DNA of 64,000 bases, from contig MWDD01000010.1 of NCBI GenBank assembly GCA_002070375.1, positions 1 through 64,000 on the forward strand, given 5' to 3'. Numbering within the stretch: position 1 is the stretch's first letter; each line of letters starts with the position of its first letter. Both the position numbers and the translations under genes were made by a program. Below the pieces are notes generated by a model, which saw nothing but the letters and a program-made list of their open reading frames with translations, was not told the DNA's origin and did no database searches. Positions 17,115 through 24,071 of the stretch are shown piece after piece. The stretch comes from a bacterium ADurb.Bin157 (GTDB lineage Bacteria; Muiribacteriota; Ozemobacteria; Ozemobacterales; Ozemobacteraceae).

Positions 17115-18641
17115 ATGAGCGCAATAAGTTTCAGCAGAGTAGTAAAAAGCTACGGTAACAAGTTGGTATTAGACGGGTTTTCGCTGAATATAAAAGAAGG
17201 TGAGATTTTTGCTTTAGCGGGAGTAAACGGTGCCGGAAAAACCACGGCCATTAAGTCTTTGTTAAAGCTTGTTAATATTTCATCGGGGCAAATTTCCTTG
17301 TTTTTGTCGAAATTAAACCGCGCTGAAATCGGTTTTGCACCCGAAGTTCCTGACATGCCTGATTTTTTCACCGTAAAAGAGCTGCTTTTACACGCTTTAA
17401 ATTTTTATTCAGAAAAGGGTGATGAGAACGAAAAGTTCTTATTAAAGCGTGTTGTCGACCTGTTTGAATTAGATTCCTTGCTTGATTTGAAGGTTTCAGA
17501 ATTATCAAAAGGGAATAGGCAAAGAGTTTCACTGGCCGCTTCGGTCATTCATAAACCCAAACTTGTGATTTTTGACGAACCTTCGGGAGGGCTTGATCCC
17601 TTCGGCAGAGATCTTGTTAAAAAAGCTATTAAAGAGCTTAATCGCGAAGGAGCGACAATCCTTTTTACAACACATATTTTGTCTGATATAGTTGGTTTGT
17701 GCCACAGAATCGGTATTGTATCTAACGGAAAAATCGTTTTTTGCGGAACTCCCTCAGAATTTTGTGATGAAAAACCTTTAAGCGAAATTGAAAAAGTATT
17801 TGTTGAATTTAAAGTTCCGGATGATTTAATCGAAGAACCGGGGCAGCTGATAAATTATGAAAAATTAGAATCAAATTCAAAACTTGATTATGTTTCAATA
17901 TCTAAACAGGTTTTGCTTACTGCTAAAACGGTTTTACTTAAATCTTTTAGAAGCAATCTATTATTTGGTACAATTCTTTTGATGTTGCCATTTATATGGG
18001 GCAGTTGGATATTTGAACAAAATAATCCCGGTTTTCAAACAGGTTTTATCGCAGATTTGGGAACAATTTTTGTAAGTGTTTTTGCCTTTTTATTAACTTT
18101 GATTTTATCTTTAGAACATATTTTTTGGGTAAAAGAAGGTCATAGCTCTTATTTTTACTTGAGTCGTATGAGCCCCGGTTTATTGCCATTAAGCAAGTTT
18201 TTAGGTGTAGTTTGCACTGTCGGTTTGGCGCTTATATTTATGGTGCTTCTTCTTATCGGTTTTATGTTTTTTAACACGGGAACAATTATTTTGTATCCGT
18301 TTTATATTGGCTTTTCTGTTTTTATGCAAGTCGCGCTTGTTGTGTCTGTTTTTTCGTTGTTTTCGGCTTTTTTGCCTAAACTGACAGCAATAAGCTTGAT
18401 AATAATTTTGTATTTAGTGGGCCTTGAGACAGATACGGCAAGATTATTTGTTGAATCTCTTGAATTGGGTTTTTTAGTTGTTCCGGCAGAAGCTTTATTT
18501 GCTTTATTGCCTGATTTTTCTTTGTTTCGTTTTGAGTCCGAATCTATTTCCACTTTGTTTTTAATTGTTTTGTATGCTCTTTTTCAAAGTTTATTTTATT
18601 TGGTTGCCGGGGGCAAAATTTTGTCTAAAAAAGATTTATGA
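17115..18641 (+). CDS. ABC transporter, ATPase and permease fused in one chain
   Basis: 508 residues. Residues 1 to about 220 are an ABC ATPase: Walker A GVNGAGKTT (36-44), signature LSKGNRQ (130-136), Walker B LVIFDEP (150-156) and switch His H187; the Q-loop position has Glu, as in other multidrug/Cu-export type ATPases of this group. From about residue 285 there are about six membrane segments (LLFGTILLMLPFIWG ... ILYALFQSLFYLVAGG), an ABC-2-like permease. Most relatives encode the two parts as separate genes. Four-base overlap with the next gene indicates they function together. Substrate unknown; probably an exporter. Confidence 0.85.
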   Translation: MSAISFSRVVKSYGNKLVLDGFSLNIKEGEIFALAGVNGAGKTTAIKSLLKLVNISSGQISLFLSKLNRAEIGFAPEVPDMPDFFTVKELLLHALNFYSEKGDENEKFLLKRVVDLFELDSLLDLKVSELSKGNRQRVSLAASVIHKPKLVIFDEPSGGLDPFGRDLVKKAIKELNREGATILFTTHILSDIVGLCHRIGIVSNGKIVFCGTPSEFCDEKPLSEIEKVFVEFKVPDDLIEEPGQLINYEKLESNSKLDYVSISKQVLLTAKTVLLKSFRSNLLFGTILLMLPFIWGSWIFEQNNPGFQTGFIADLGTIFVSVFAFLLTLILSLEHIFWVKEGHSSYFYLSRMSPGLLPLSKFLGVVCTVGLALIFMVLLLIGFMFFNTGTIILYPFYIGFSVFMQVALVVSVFSLFSAFLPKLTAISLIIILYLVGLETDTARLFVESLELGFLVVPAEALFALLPDFSLFRFESESISTLFLIVLYALFQSLFYLVAGGKILSKKDL

Positions 18642-19543
18642 AAAAGAATTGTTATATTTATGTTCTATTGTTTGTAATTTCTTTGTCTTTTTTATTTAAG
18701 ACACACCTTATGCTAAGAGACTCATATGATAATCAACGCGGTGCTGAAAGAATAAGATCTTTTGTTGCTGCCGTTATCTTTAAGCGTGCTGACGAATTAA
18801 TGCACAGAGGTTCAATAGATCCAGAAAACCAACATTTTAAAGCAGGCTCGTATGTGGGTAATACCGATATTATACCATTGTTAAAGTTGGTTACTTTAAT
18901 TGCGCCCGAAGAATCGGCACCTTACCAGATACTTTCAAGAAGTTTGGCTTATGCTCAAGACAACGTTTCGGAAGGTGTTAAAATCCTTCAGAGAGGCATA
19001 ATGAACAGCTCGCAGCCTGATTCTGTTCATGAATTATATGCATCTGTTGCTTTATTAAAGATGTTTTTTGATAAAAACCCAATGAGTCCTGAAGAAAAAT
19101 TTTCTGCGATAAAATATTTAAATGCTGCGTGTGAAAAATATAACGAAAATTCGGCTGAAATATCTTCTGATCCTGCCTTTACTTTAGAGAACTATAAAAT
19201 ATTAATTGCAAGACTGTATGTGGAGTTAAAAGACTCTGCTATGGCTTTAAAAACCCTTGAAGAAGCGGGCATAGCTTTGACAGGGTCGAATGATCTTTTA
19301 TTCTCATATTTGGCTGACTACAAAATGAGTGGGTTAGAGAATATGCAATTGCTTTCTTTAGAGGAAGTTCACAAAGACAAATTTGAAAACGACACCCACG
19401 AATGTGTTGACGATTGCTGCTGTCATGAAACTCACGAAAATAAAACAATCCCGTCTTTAAAGTATTTTTTTTCTGCTTTAAAGTCGGGACTGATTTTTAT
19501 TGCTTTGCTGGTATCAGGATGGGTTAAAAAGGAATCTTTTTAG
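18638..19543 (+). CDS. Membrane-anchored helical-repeat protein with His/Cys cluster
   Basis: 301 residues. N-terminal signal anchor (about residues 5-21), a helical TPR-like body (LKLVTLIAPEESAPYQILSRSL, VKILQRGIMNSSQPDSVHELYASVALL), then a compact metal-binding-like cluster with H254, C256, C260, C261, C262, H263 and H266, and a C-terminal hydrophobic segment (SGLIFIALLVSGWV). Starts inside the stop of the ABC fusion gene (ATGA), so it is probably an accessory to that transporter. Family unknown. The cluster suggests a bound metal ion; that is inference. Meets the SLH gene tail to tail with a four-base overlap. Confidence 0.72.
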   Translation: MKKNCYIYVLLFVISLSFLFKTHLMLRDSYDNQRGAERIRSFVAAVIFKRADELMHRGSIDPENQHFKAGSYVGNTDIIPLLKLVTLIAPEESAPYQILSRSLAYAQDNVSEGVKILQRGIMNSSQPDSVHELYASVALLKMFFDKNPMSPEEKFSAIKYLNAACEKYNENSAEISSDPAFTLENYKILIARLYVELKDSAMALKTLEEAGIALTGSNDLLFSYLADYKMSGLENMQLLSLEEVHKDKFENDTHECVDDCCCHETHENKTIPSLKYFFSALKSGLIFIALLVSGWVKKESF

Positions 19544-20751
19544 TTATCTAGGATTTTTCTGATTCTGTTTTTTCTTCTTACTAATCTTTTTTTCCAGGCT
19601 TCGATTTCTTCAGAGCTCATTGTTTGTTTTTCTAAACTGGGAGTTCTTGGCTGAAGATCTGTTAAAACTCTGTCGATTAGTCCAAAAACTTCATAAATAC
19701 TTACTCTTTCGTAGCCTTTAAACATGCTGTCTGTATAGCCCATTCTTATTCCGGCTCTTGCAAGATTGTTAAGAGCGTAGTCCACTTCGCAAAGTGGGCT
19801 TACGTCTGAATACACAACCTTGTTTTCTTCAAAAGTTTTATGTGGAATTGCTTCTACCAAGTTCGTTGCCATGCACGCCAGTATATCTCTGTTCGCGTAG
19901 GTTTGTGTCGAAGTTTGACCATAATACTTGATTTGAGAAATAAAAGCCGGTTTATTAAGTTTTTGCATGATGCCAAGGAATAGCGCAGTAATGTCTTGTG
20001 TGGTTATGGCGCTGTCTCCGCGAACTTTTCCCCCGAGATTTGTTAGGTCAAACGCACCGGCAGTTTTAAGCCTTTCAAACTGTGCGGCAAACTCTTGTTC
20101 GTTTTCTTTGCAAAGAAGTTCTATGCCGGTGTCTGTAGGTTTGAATTCAAAAGAGCCCGTAGGTTCATTTCCAACGCCTACGGCATTATCATAAAAACGC
20201 ATCAAAAATGCCAGAGCTTCTTTAACTTTCAGTTTGGCATAAGGGTTGAACTTTCCGCTGGTGCTTCCTCTGAAAATGTTATGTTGAACGGCGTATGCCA
20301 GGGGTTCGCTGTATCTTGATTCAATTTCCCAATCTTTAAACGGATTAATGTTTTTAAGGCCGTCACGTTTTAATACTTCACGATACCAACCGTGAACTAT
20401 GGCTCTCATTATAGATTTTGCAGCGCCTTGTCTGCTTATAGAGCCGTTTGACCCGCCATCTCTGATTATTCCGAGCTCGACAAGCTCTGTCATATTAAAC
20501 TTTCTGATAATGCCTGATTTTACAAGAACGACATTAAGTGCTCTTTGGAAAGCCAGTTCAGAAATGTTGCTTGACAAAACTTCGTTTGTCAGGCGAGAAG
20601 AGTCAAACAAACCTAATTTTTGAGAAAACTCAATTTCGGGAATCGGTTTGCTAGCCAAAGCATGCAACGAACTTACATTCATTAATGCTGCAACCAAGAT
20701 AACAGCCATCAAAATACCAGCAATAAACTCTTTTTTAATGAGTAATAACAT
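19540..20751 (-). CDS. SLH-domain surface protein
   Basis: 403 residues. N-terminal signal peptide (about residues 1-31). At least two SLH-like units: NPFKDWEIESRYSEPLAYA followed by GSTSGKFNPYAKLKVKEAL (about 137-190), and YSDVSPLCEVDYALNNLA followed by GIRMGYTDSMFKGYERVS (about 315-365); others are degenerate. SLH units bind pyruvylated wall polymers, which agrees with the CsaB-type gene at 52246. GGAGGAACC precedes the ATG. The basic C-terminus (WKKRLVRRKNRIRKIL) is unusual. Lacks the porin barrel of the gene at 36429. Confidence 0.8.
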   Translation of the reverse strand: MLLLIKKEFIAGILMAVILVAALMNVSSLHALASKPIPEIEFSQKLGLFDSSRLTNEVLSSNISELAFQRALNVVLVKSGIIRKFNMTELVELGIIRDGGSNGSISRQGAAKSIMRAIVHGWYREVLKRDGLKNINPFKDWEIESRYSEPLAYAVQHNIFRGSTSGKFNPYAKLKVKEALAFLMRFYDNAVGVGNEPTGSFEFKPTDTGIELLCKENEQEFAAQFERLKTAGAFDLTNLGGKVRGDSAITTQDITALFLGIMQKLNKPAFISQIKYYGQTSTQTYANRDILACMATNLVEAIPHKTFEENKVVYSDVSPLCEVDYALNNLARAGIRMGYTDSMFKGYERVSIYEVFGLIDRVLTDLQPRTPSLEKQTMSSEEIEAWKKRLVRRKNRIRKILDN

Positions 20752-20868
20752 GGTTCCTCCATGAATTTATACTTCAATTCCTCTATATCGGTATATTTTA
20801 ATATTATGTTAATGTTTTTACGAGAATTTTCAAATAATTTTTTGCGGGCTTAGGATACAATTATTGTG

Positions 20869-20897
20869 TTGACGTATCTTATTCAGCAACATATAAT
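20869..20897 (+). promoter_or_regulatory. Promoter of the HExxH protein gene
   Basis: TTGACG (20869-20874), 17-base spacer, TATAAT (20892-20897), 29 bases before the ATG at 20927. One of the best sigma-70 matches in the window. Confidence 0.8.
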
Positions 20898-20926
20898 TAT
20901 AATACTATTCTTGTTAGGAGGCAAAT

Positions 20927-22684
20927 ATGAAAGTTAATAAATTGTTCTTGTCGTTATTGTTTAGCTTTTTGTTTTATTCCGTGGGGTTTACGGCTCCTGT
21001 AACGGTTATTTCAGGTGATCAATCTTCTGTTGCTGACTCTATTGCCATGATGGAACCCGTAAATGTCGGAAAGGGCAAAATTGTTTCGGGTTTCATCGGG
21101 AAAGTGTTAAATATACCCAAAACCGTTAAGATAAGCGATTCCGGTTTCCTTTTGTTCGGCTTGTCTGCTGATGCTATGCAGGTTACGCCTGCAGGTAAAA
21201 ATACCTATCATACAAAAGCTGTTTATCCATACCTTCAAGAAAGCAAAGAAATGCAGGATAGTCTTAGACTCAGACGAACAGCAAGACAGATAAGATATCA
21301 AACTCTTAAGAGTGCTGTCGAAAAATCTGAAGCTACCGCTGAACAGAAAAAGGCAATAATTGATTTTCTTTCTCAGTCTGTAGGTTCTCCCATGGTGCTG
21401 ATGTCAAAGTCTCCGCTTCCGGCTTTTATGGCCTCTCCCGGCCCCTGCATGATTCCTATGGGTGCTGAAATGGTCGATTTAAAAACAGGTAAAAGGCTGG
21501 GAATTGAAACTTCGATGATTTGTGTTCTTGATATCAAGTCCGGCGATGAAGTGATTTTTTCAATAGACGATGCGTTGAAAAATGATACTCTTGATTTGGT
21601 TGTTGCTCATGAAAATGCTCATGGGATAATGTTCGATGCTTACGGAAAACTATTCCAATCGATTCAAAGAACATCTTCAAACGGTCATGATGCGCCGATA
21701 ATTACAGATGTCGGTCTTGCTTATGTTGAAGGTTGGGCAGAAGCCTTTGAAGCTGTTTATGGTCCCTCTAATCCCAAATTGTCTGAAAAAGATCGAGAAA
21801 AATACAATATTTCAGAATTTTTGTATAGCCGCCAGAATCCGATCAGAAGAGACAGATATGTTTGGGCAAGTAACGTGGGTAAGAAAACCGGCGTTTTAAA
21901 AAATGGCTTACAGTTGATGTCAACCGAAGGCGTTATTGCCGGTCATTTTTATGATATTCTCACGGCAAGGGCTATAAATGCTCCATTTGAAAAATGTATC
22001 AAAACCATGTTAACCGCTCCGATGAATTTTATGGAGTTTGTGCAAAATTTTGTAAAGTTGTTCCCGGAAGACAAAAAGGTTGTCTATAGAATTTTATTGG
22101 AAAACTCCCATTATGTGACTATGCATGAAAATGCCGCAGAAAGTTATAAAAATTTCTATGAATTTAACTTAGCTTACAAACAAAAGAAAATAGCTAAAGA
22201 AGACTTTCTTGAGGCGCGCAAACAGTATAAAGCTTACACAGAAGAATTGTTTGCAGAGGCGATGCAAAAAGATAATATTTTTGCTAATGTTGGCCCACAA
22301 ATGTGGTTCTCGGGTAAAATTAATCTTTCTAATTTGAAAAAGCAGCCATCCAAGGCCAAGCAATATCTTGCCGCGGCTTTCGGTAAAAAAGATAAGTTTT
22401 ATGAGTTTCGTTTCGACTTAAACACGGCTACTGCCGAAATGCTAAGAAATATAGGTCTTGCCGAAGCAGATTGCGCAAAATTAATTAAAGCAAGAGAGAA
22501 AAAAGGGTTCTTTAAGGGAAATCCTTTAACTGCTATGAAGAGCGTCCTCGGAGAAGAAAGATTTAACAGATACAATGAAGTTTTAAACTTTGATGTATAC
22601 GACCATACAAAATCAGACGTTGTTCGCGATTATGAAAAACAATCTGTCGTATTGTGGCCTGAAGATTTATCCAAGTTAAAGTAA
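20927..22684 (+). CDS. Secreted HExxH metalloprotease-like protein with helix-hairpin-helix tail
   Basis: 585 residues with a signal peptide (LFLSLLFSFLFYSVGFTA). H228-E229-x-x-H232 (VVAHENAHGIMFDAYG) is a zinc metallopeptidase core, and E268 in YVEGWAEAFE is a good third ligand in gluzincin style. The C-terminal region FRFDLNTATAEMLRNIGLAEADCAKLIKARE (read as two helices around a GLA turn, from about residue 500) is a helix-hairpin-helix of the ComEA type, normally DNA-binding. The combination in an exported protein is unusual. No named peptidase family recognised. Followed by a strong terminator. Confidence 0.8.
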   Translation: MKVNKLFLSLLFSFLFYSVGFTAPVTVISGDQSSVADSIAMMEPVNVGKGKIVSGFIGKVLNIPKTVKISDSGFLLFGLSADAMQVTPAGKNTYHTKAVYPYLQESKEMQDSLRLRRTARQIRYQTLKSAVEKSEATAEQKKAIIDFLSQSVGSPMVLMSKSPLPAFMASPGPCMIPMGAEMVDLKTGKRLGIETSMICVLDIKSGDEVIFSIDDALKNDTLDLVVAHENAHGIMFDAYGKLFQSIQRTSSNGHDAPIITDVGLAYVEGWAEAFEAVYGPSNPKLSEKDREKYNISEFLYSRQNPIRRDRYVWASNVGKKTGVLKNGLQLMSTEGVIAGHFYDILTARAINAPFEKCIKTMLTAPMNFMEFVQNFVKLFPEDKKVVYRILLENSHYVTMHENAAESYKNFYEFNLAYKQKKIAKEDFLEARKQYKAYTEELFAEAMQKDNIFANVGPQMWFSGKINLSNLKKQPSKAKQYLAAAFGKKDKFYEFRFDLNTATAEMLRNIGLAEADCAKLIKAREKKGFFKGNPLTAMKSVLGEERFNRYNEVLNFDVYDHTKSDVVRDYEKQSVVLWPEDLSKLK

Positions 22685-22693
22685 TAATTTAAT

Positions 22694-22885
22694 TTATTTC
22701 TTTCTCTGCCAAGAAGTTTCCCACCAAGTTCGTGATGTGGATCTACACATCACGAACTTTTTATCACTGTAGCTTTTAGCTGATAATGCGAGAGAGCCGT
22801 TAAAAAGCGGAGAGAACGATTCCGGATCAGGCTGAGAATTAAATCGACTTAAATAAAAGTCTGATACAAGTGAGTTTTTATACAT
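22694..22885 (-). CDS. Doubtful small protein following the coiled-coil gene
   Basis: 63 residues. It starts nine bases after the stop of the 22895 gene, with AGGAC seven bases ahead of ATG, which favours expression. Against it, its 3' half covers a perfect 14-bp terminator hairpin of the opposite-strand gene, and the residues (SYSDKKFVMCRSTSRTW) show no domain. It may be a chance frame. Confidence 0.35.
   Translation of the reverse strand: MYKNSLVSDFYLSRFNSQPDPESFSPLFNGSLALSAKSYSDKKFVMCRSTSRTWWETSWQRKK
22726..22763 (+). terminator. Terminator of the HExxH protein gene
   Basis: AAGTTCGTGATGTG (22726-22739) pairs perfectly with CACATCACGAACTT (22746-22759) around a six-base loop, followed by a T run ending TTTTTATC. 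A strong intrinsic terminator for the plus strand only. Confidence 0.9.
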
Positions 22886-22894
22886 TTAGTTGTC

Positions 22895-23170
22895 CTATCT
22901 TCCACAATGTGGGTGGATTGTGCTTTTGCTTGATTCACACAACTGTTCTGCTTCGTATTCCAAAGCTCTGAGTTTTCTGTCGATAATGTTTAGTCGATCA
23001 ATTTCTTCTCGGCATTTTTCAGAAATTTCGTTTTCAACAGCTTCTTCTTCTCTTTTGAGCGCTTCGATTGAATTTCTGATTAGTTTTAATCTTAGCTTTT
23101 CTTCTTCATCTAAGAAGGTTTCGCGGCAATCGTGCTCGCGTGTTTTAAATAAAGGAATTAGGACTCCCAT
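22895..23170 (-). CDS. Small coiled-coil protein
   Basis: 91 residues, no signal peptide. Residues about 18-75 are highly charged with heptad spacing (EEKLRLKLIRNSIEALKREEEAVENE and a second helix with RKLRALEYEAEQL; each under helix length of a short coiled coil), ending with a His/Cys-containing tail. AGGAG lies seven bases before the ATG. Shape is like the small DUF2508-type proteins of Firmicutes but I cannot assign it. Divergent from the hydrogenase operon across a 409-base spacer. Confidence 0.6.
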   Translation of the reverse strand: MGVLIPLFKTREHDCRETFLDEEEKLRLKLIRNSIEALKREEEAVENEISEKCREEIDRLNIIDRKLRALEYEAEQLCESSKSTIHPHCGR

Positions 23171-23286
23171 AATATTTCTCCTGTTAGGGTTCTGTCGTAA
23201 AGACTAACTACGACAAACTCAATATCGGCAAGATTAAAAGGTTTTGTTACTTTTAAATTATGTTTTAATGTTTTAAATAGAATGTT

Positions 23287-23306
23287 ATGTAAACAATTGT
23301 GTACAT
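23287..23306. promoter_or_regulatory. Candidate operator, 20-bp dyad
   Basis: ATGTAAACAATTGTGTACAT is an inverted repeat with only one mismatched pair per half. It lies 115 bases upstream of the hydrogenase -35 and 117 bases upstream of the coiled-coil gene. The AACAATTGTT-like centre resembles sites of dimeric repressors, including redox regulators, but it is not a clean Rex site. Confidence 0.45.
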
Positions 23307-23421
23307 GATTTATGTTTTTGTTAAGCCTGCTTATAAAAGTGATTAAAATCTTTTAATTAAACCTTTAAATGCTCGCACAGAGTTCTTGTATGTAAAAAAG
23401 AGAAAAAAATCACAAAATTAG

Positions 23422-23450
23422 TTGACGTACATGCCGATAGGGCTTATATT
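23422..23450 (+). promoter_or_regulatory. Promoter of the hydrogenase operon
   Basis: TTGACG (23422-23427), 17-base spacer, TATATT (23445-23450). The transcript would start near 23457, giving an untranslated leader of about 120 bases. Confidence 0.75.
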
Positions 23451-23579
23451 ATTCTCTGTTAAACTTGAGAAAAATTTCACACTCTATTTTTATTGATCTT
23501 TAGTCATTGCACTTTGGTAGGGCGGGAGATTTTACTCAAGAAGGAAAAGAATGTAAAATATTAGACAGGAGGTCGTGTA

Positions 23580-24071
23580 ATGACCGGCCAAACAGACGCC
23601 AAGCTCGAACAGGTCTGCAAGATTATTGAAAAACATCATAGCGACGGAAGTAAGTTGATTCCGATTTTGCAGGAAATTCAGGAAGTATATCGCTATCTTC
23701 CCGAAGAAGTCATTGATTTCACTGCAAGAAAACTCAAAGTTCCCGCAGCCCAGGTTTATGGGGTTGCAACTTTTTATTCCCATTTTGCATTAACTCCTAA
23801 GGGTAAGTATCTTGTAAAAGTATGTAATGGCACCGCGTGCCACGTTAAGAAGTCAATTCCTGTTCTTAATGCTATTGTTGAAAAGCTAAAACTCAGCGAA
23901 GGCAAGATGACCACAGACGATTTGCTTTTTACTGTTGAGACTGTGTCTTGTCTGGGTGCATGTGGTTTGGCCCCGGTTTTGGTTATTAACGAAGACGTGC
24001 ACGGCATGATGACCCCCACTAAAGCGGTTGCCGAGATTGACAAAATATTAGCCCAGGAGGCCGCAAAATGA
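23580..24071 (+). CDS. hndA: Bifurcating [FeFe] hydrogenase, NuoE-like [2Fe-2S] subunit
   Basis: 163 residues, cytoplasmic. Four cluster cysteines are visible in VCNGTACHVKKS and VSCLGACGLAP, the thioredoxin-like [2Fe-2S] fold of NuoE, preceded by the helical domain with IIEKHHSDGSKLIPILQEIQ. With the next two genes it forms a trimeric hydrogenase of the HydABC/Hnd type that couples NADH and ferredoxin oxidation to H2 formation. AGGAGGT precedes the ATG; the stop overlaps the next gene by four bases. Confidence 0.95.
   Translation: MTGQTDAKLEQVCKIIEKHHSDGSKLIPILQEIQEVYRYLPEEVIDFTARKLKVPAAQVYGVATFYSHFALTPKGKYLVKVCNGTACHVKKSIPVLNAIVEKLKLSEGKMTTDDLLFTVETVSCLGACGLAPVLVINEDVHGMMTPTKAVAEIDKILAQEAAK

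Larger units (their letters stand above)
23171..23579. other. 409-base regulatory region between the coiled-coil gene and the hydrogenase operon
   Basis: No credible gene. It contains a near-perfect 20-bp dyad (23287-23306), the hydrogenase promoter (23422-23450), and a transcribed leader of about 120 bases in which CTTGAGAAAA (23464-23473) can pair with TTTTACTCAAG (23530-23540) with one bulged A, closing a large stem-loop just before the ribosome site. A small stem GTCGTA/TACGAC (23194-23214) lies in the leader of the minus-strand gene. Confidence 0.6.

Noticed and set aside
23287..23306. Rex binding site for the hydrogenase operon
   Set aside because: The dyad is good but lacks the TTGTGA/TTGTTA half-sites with the usual spacer; kept only as an unassigned candidate operator.
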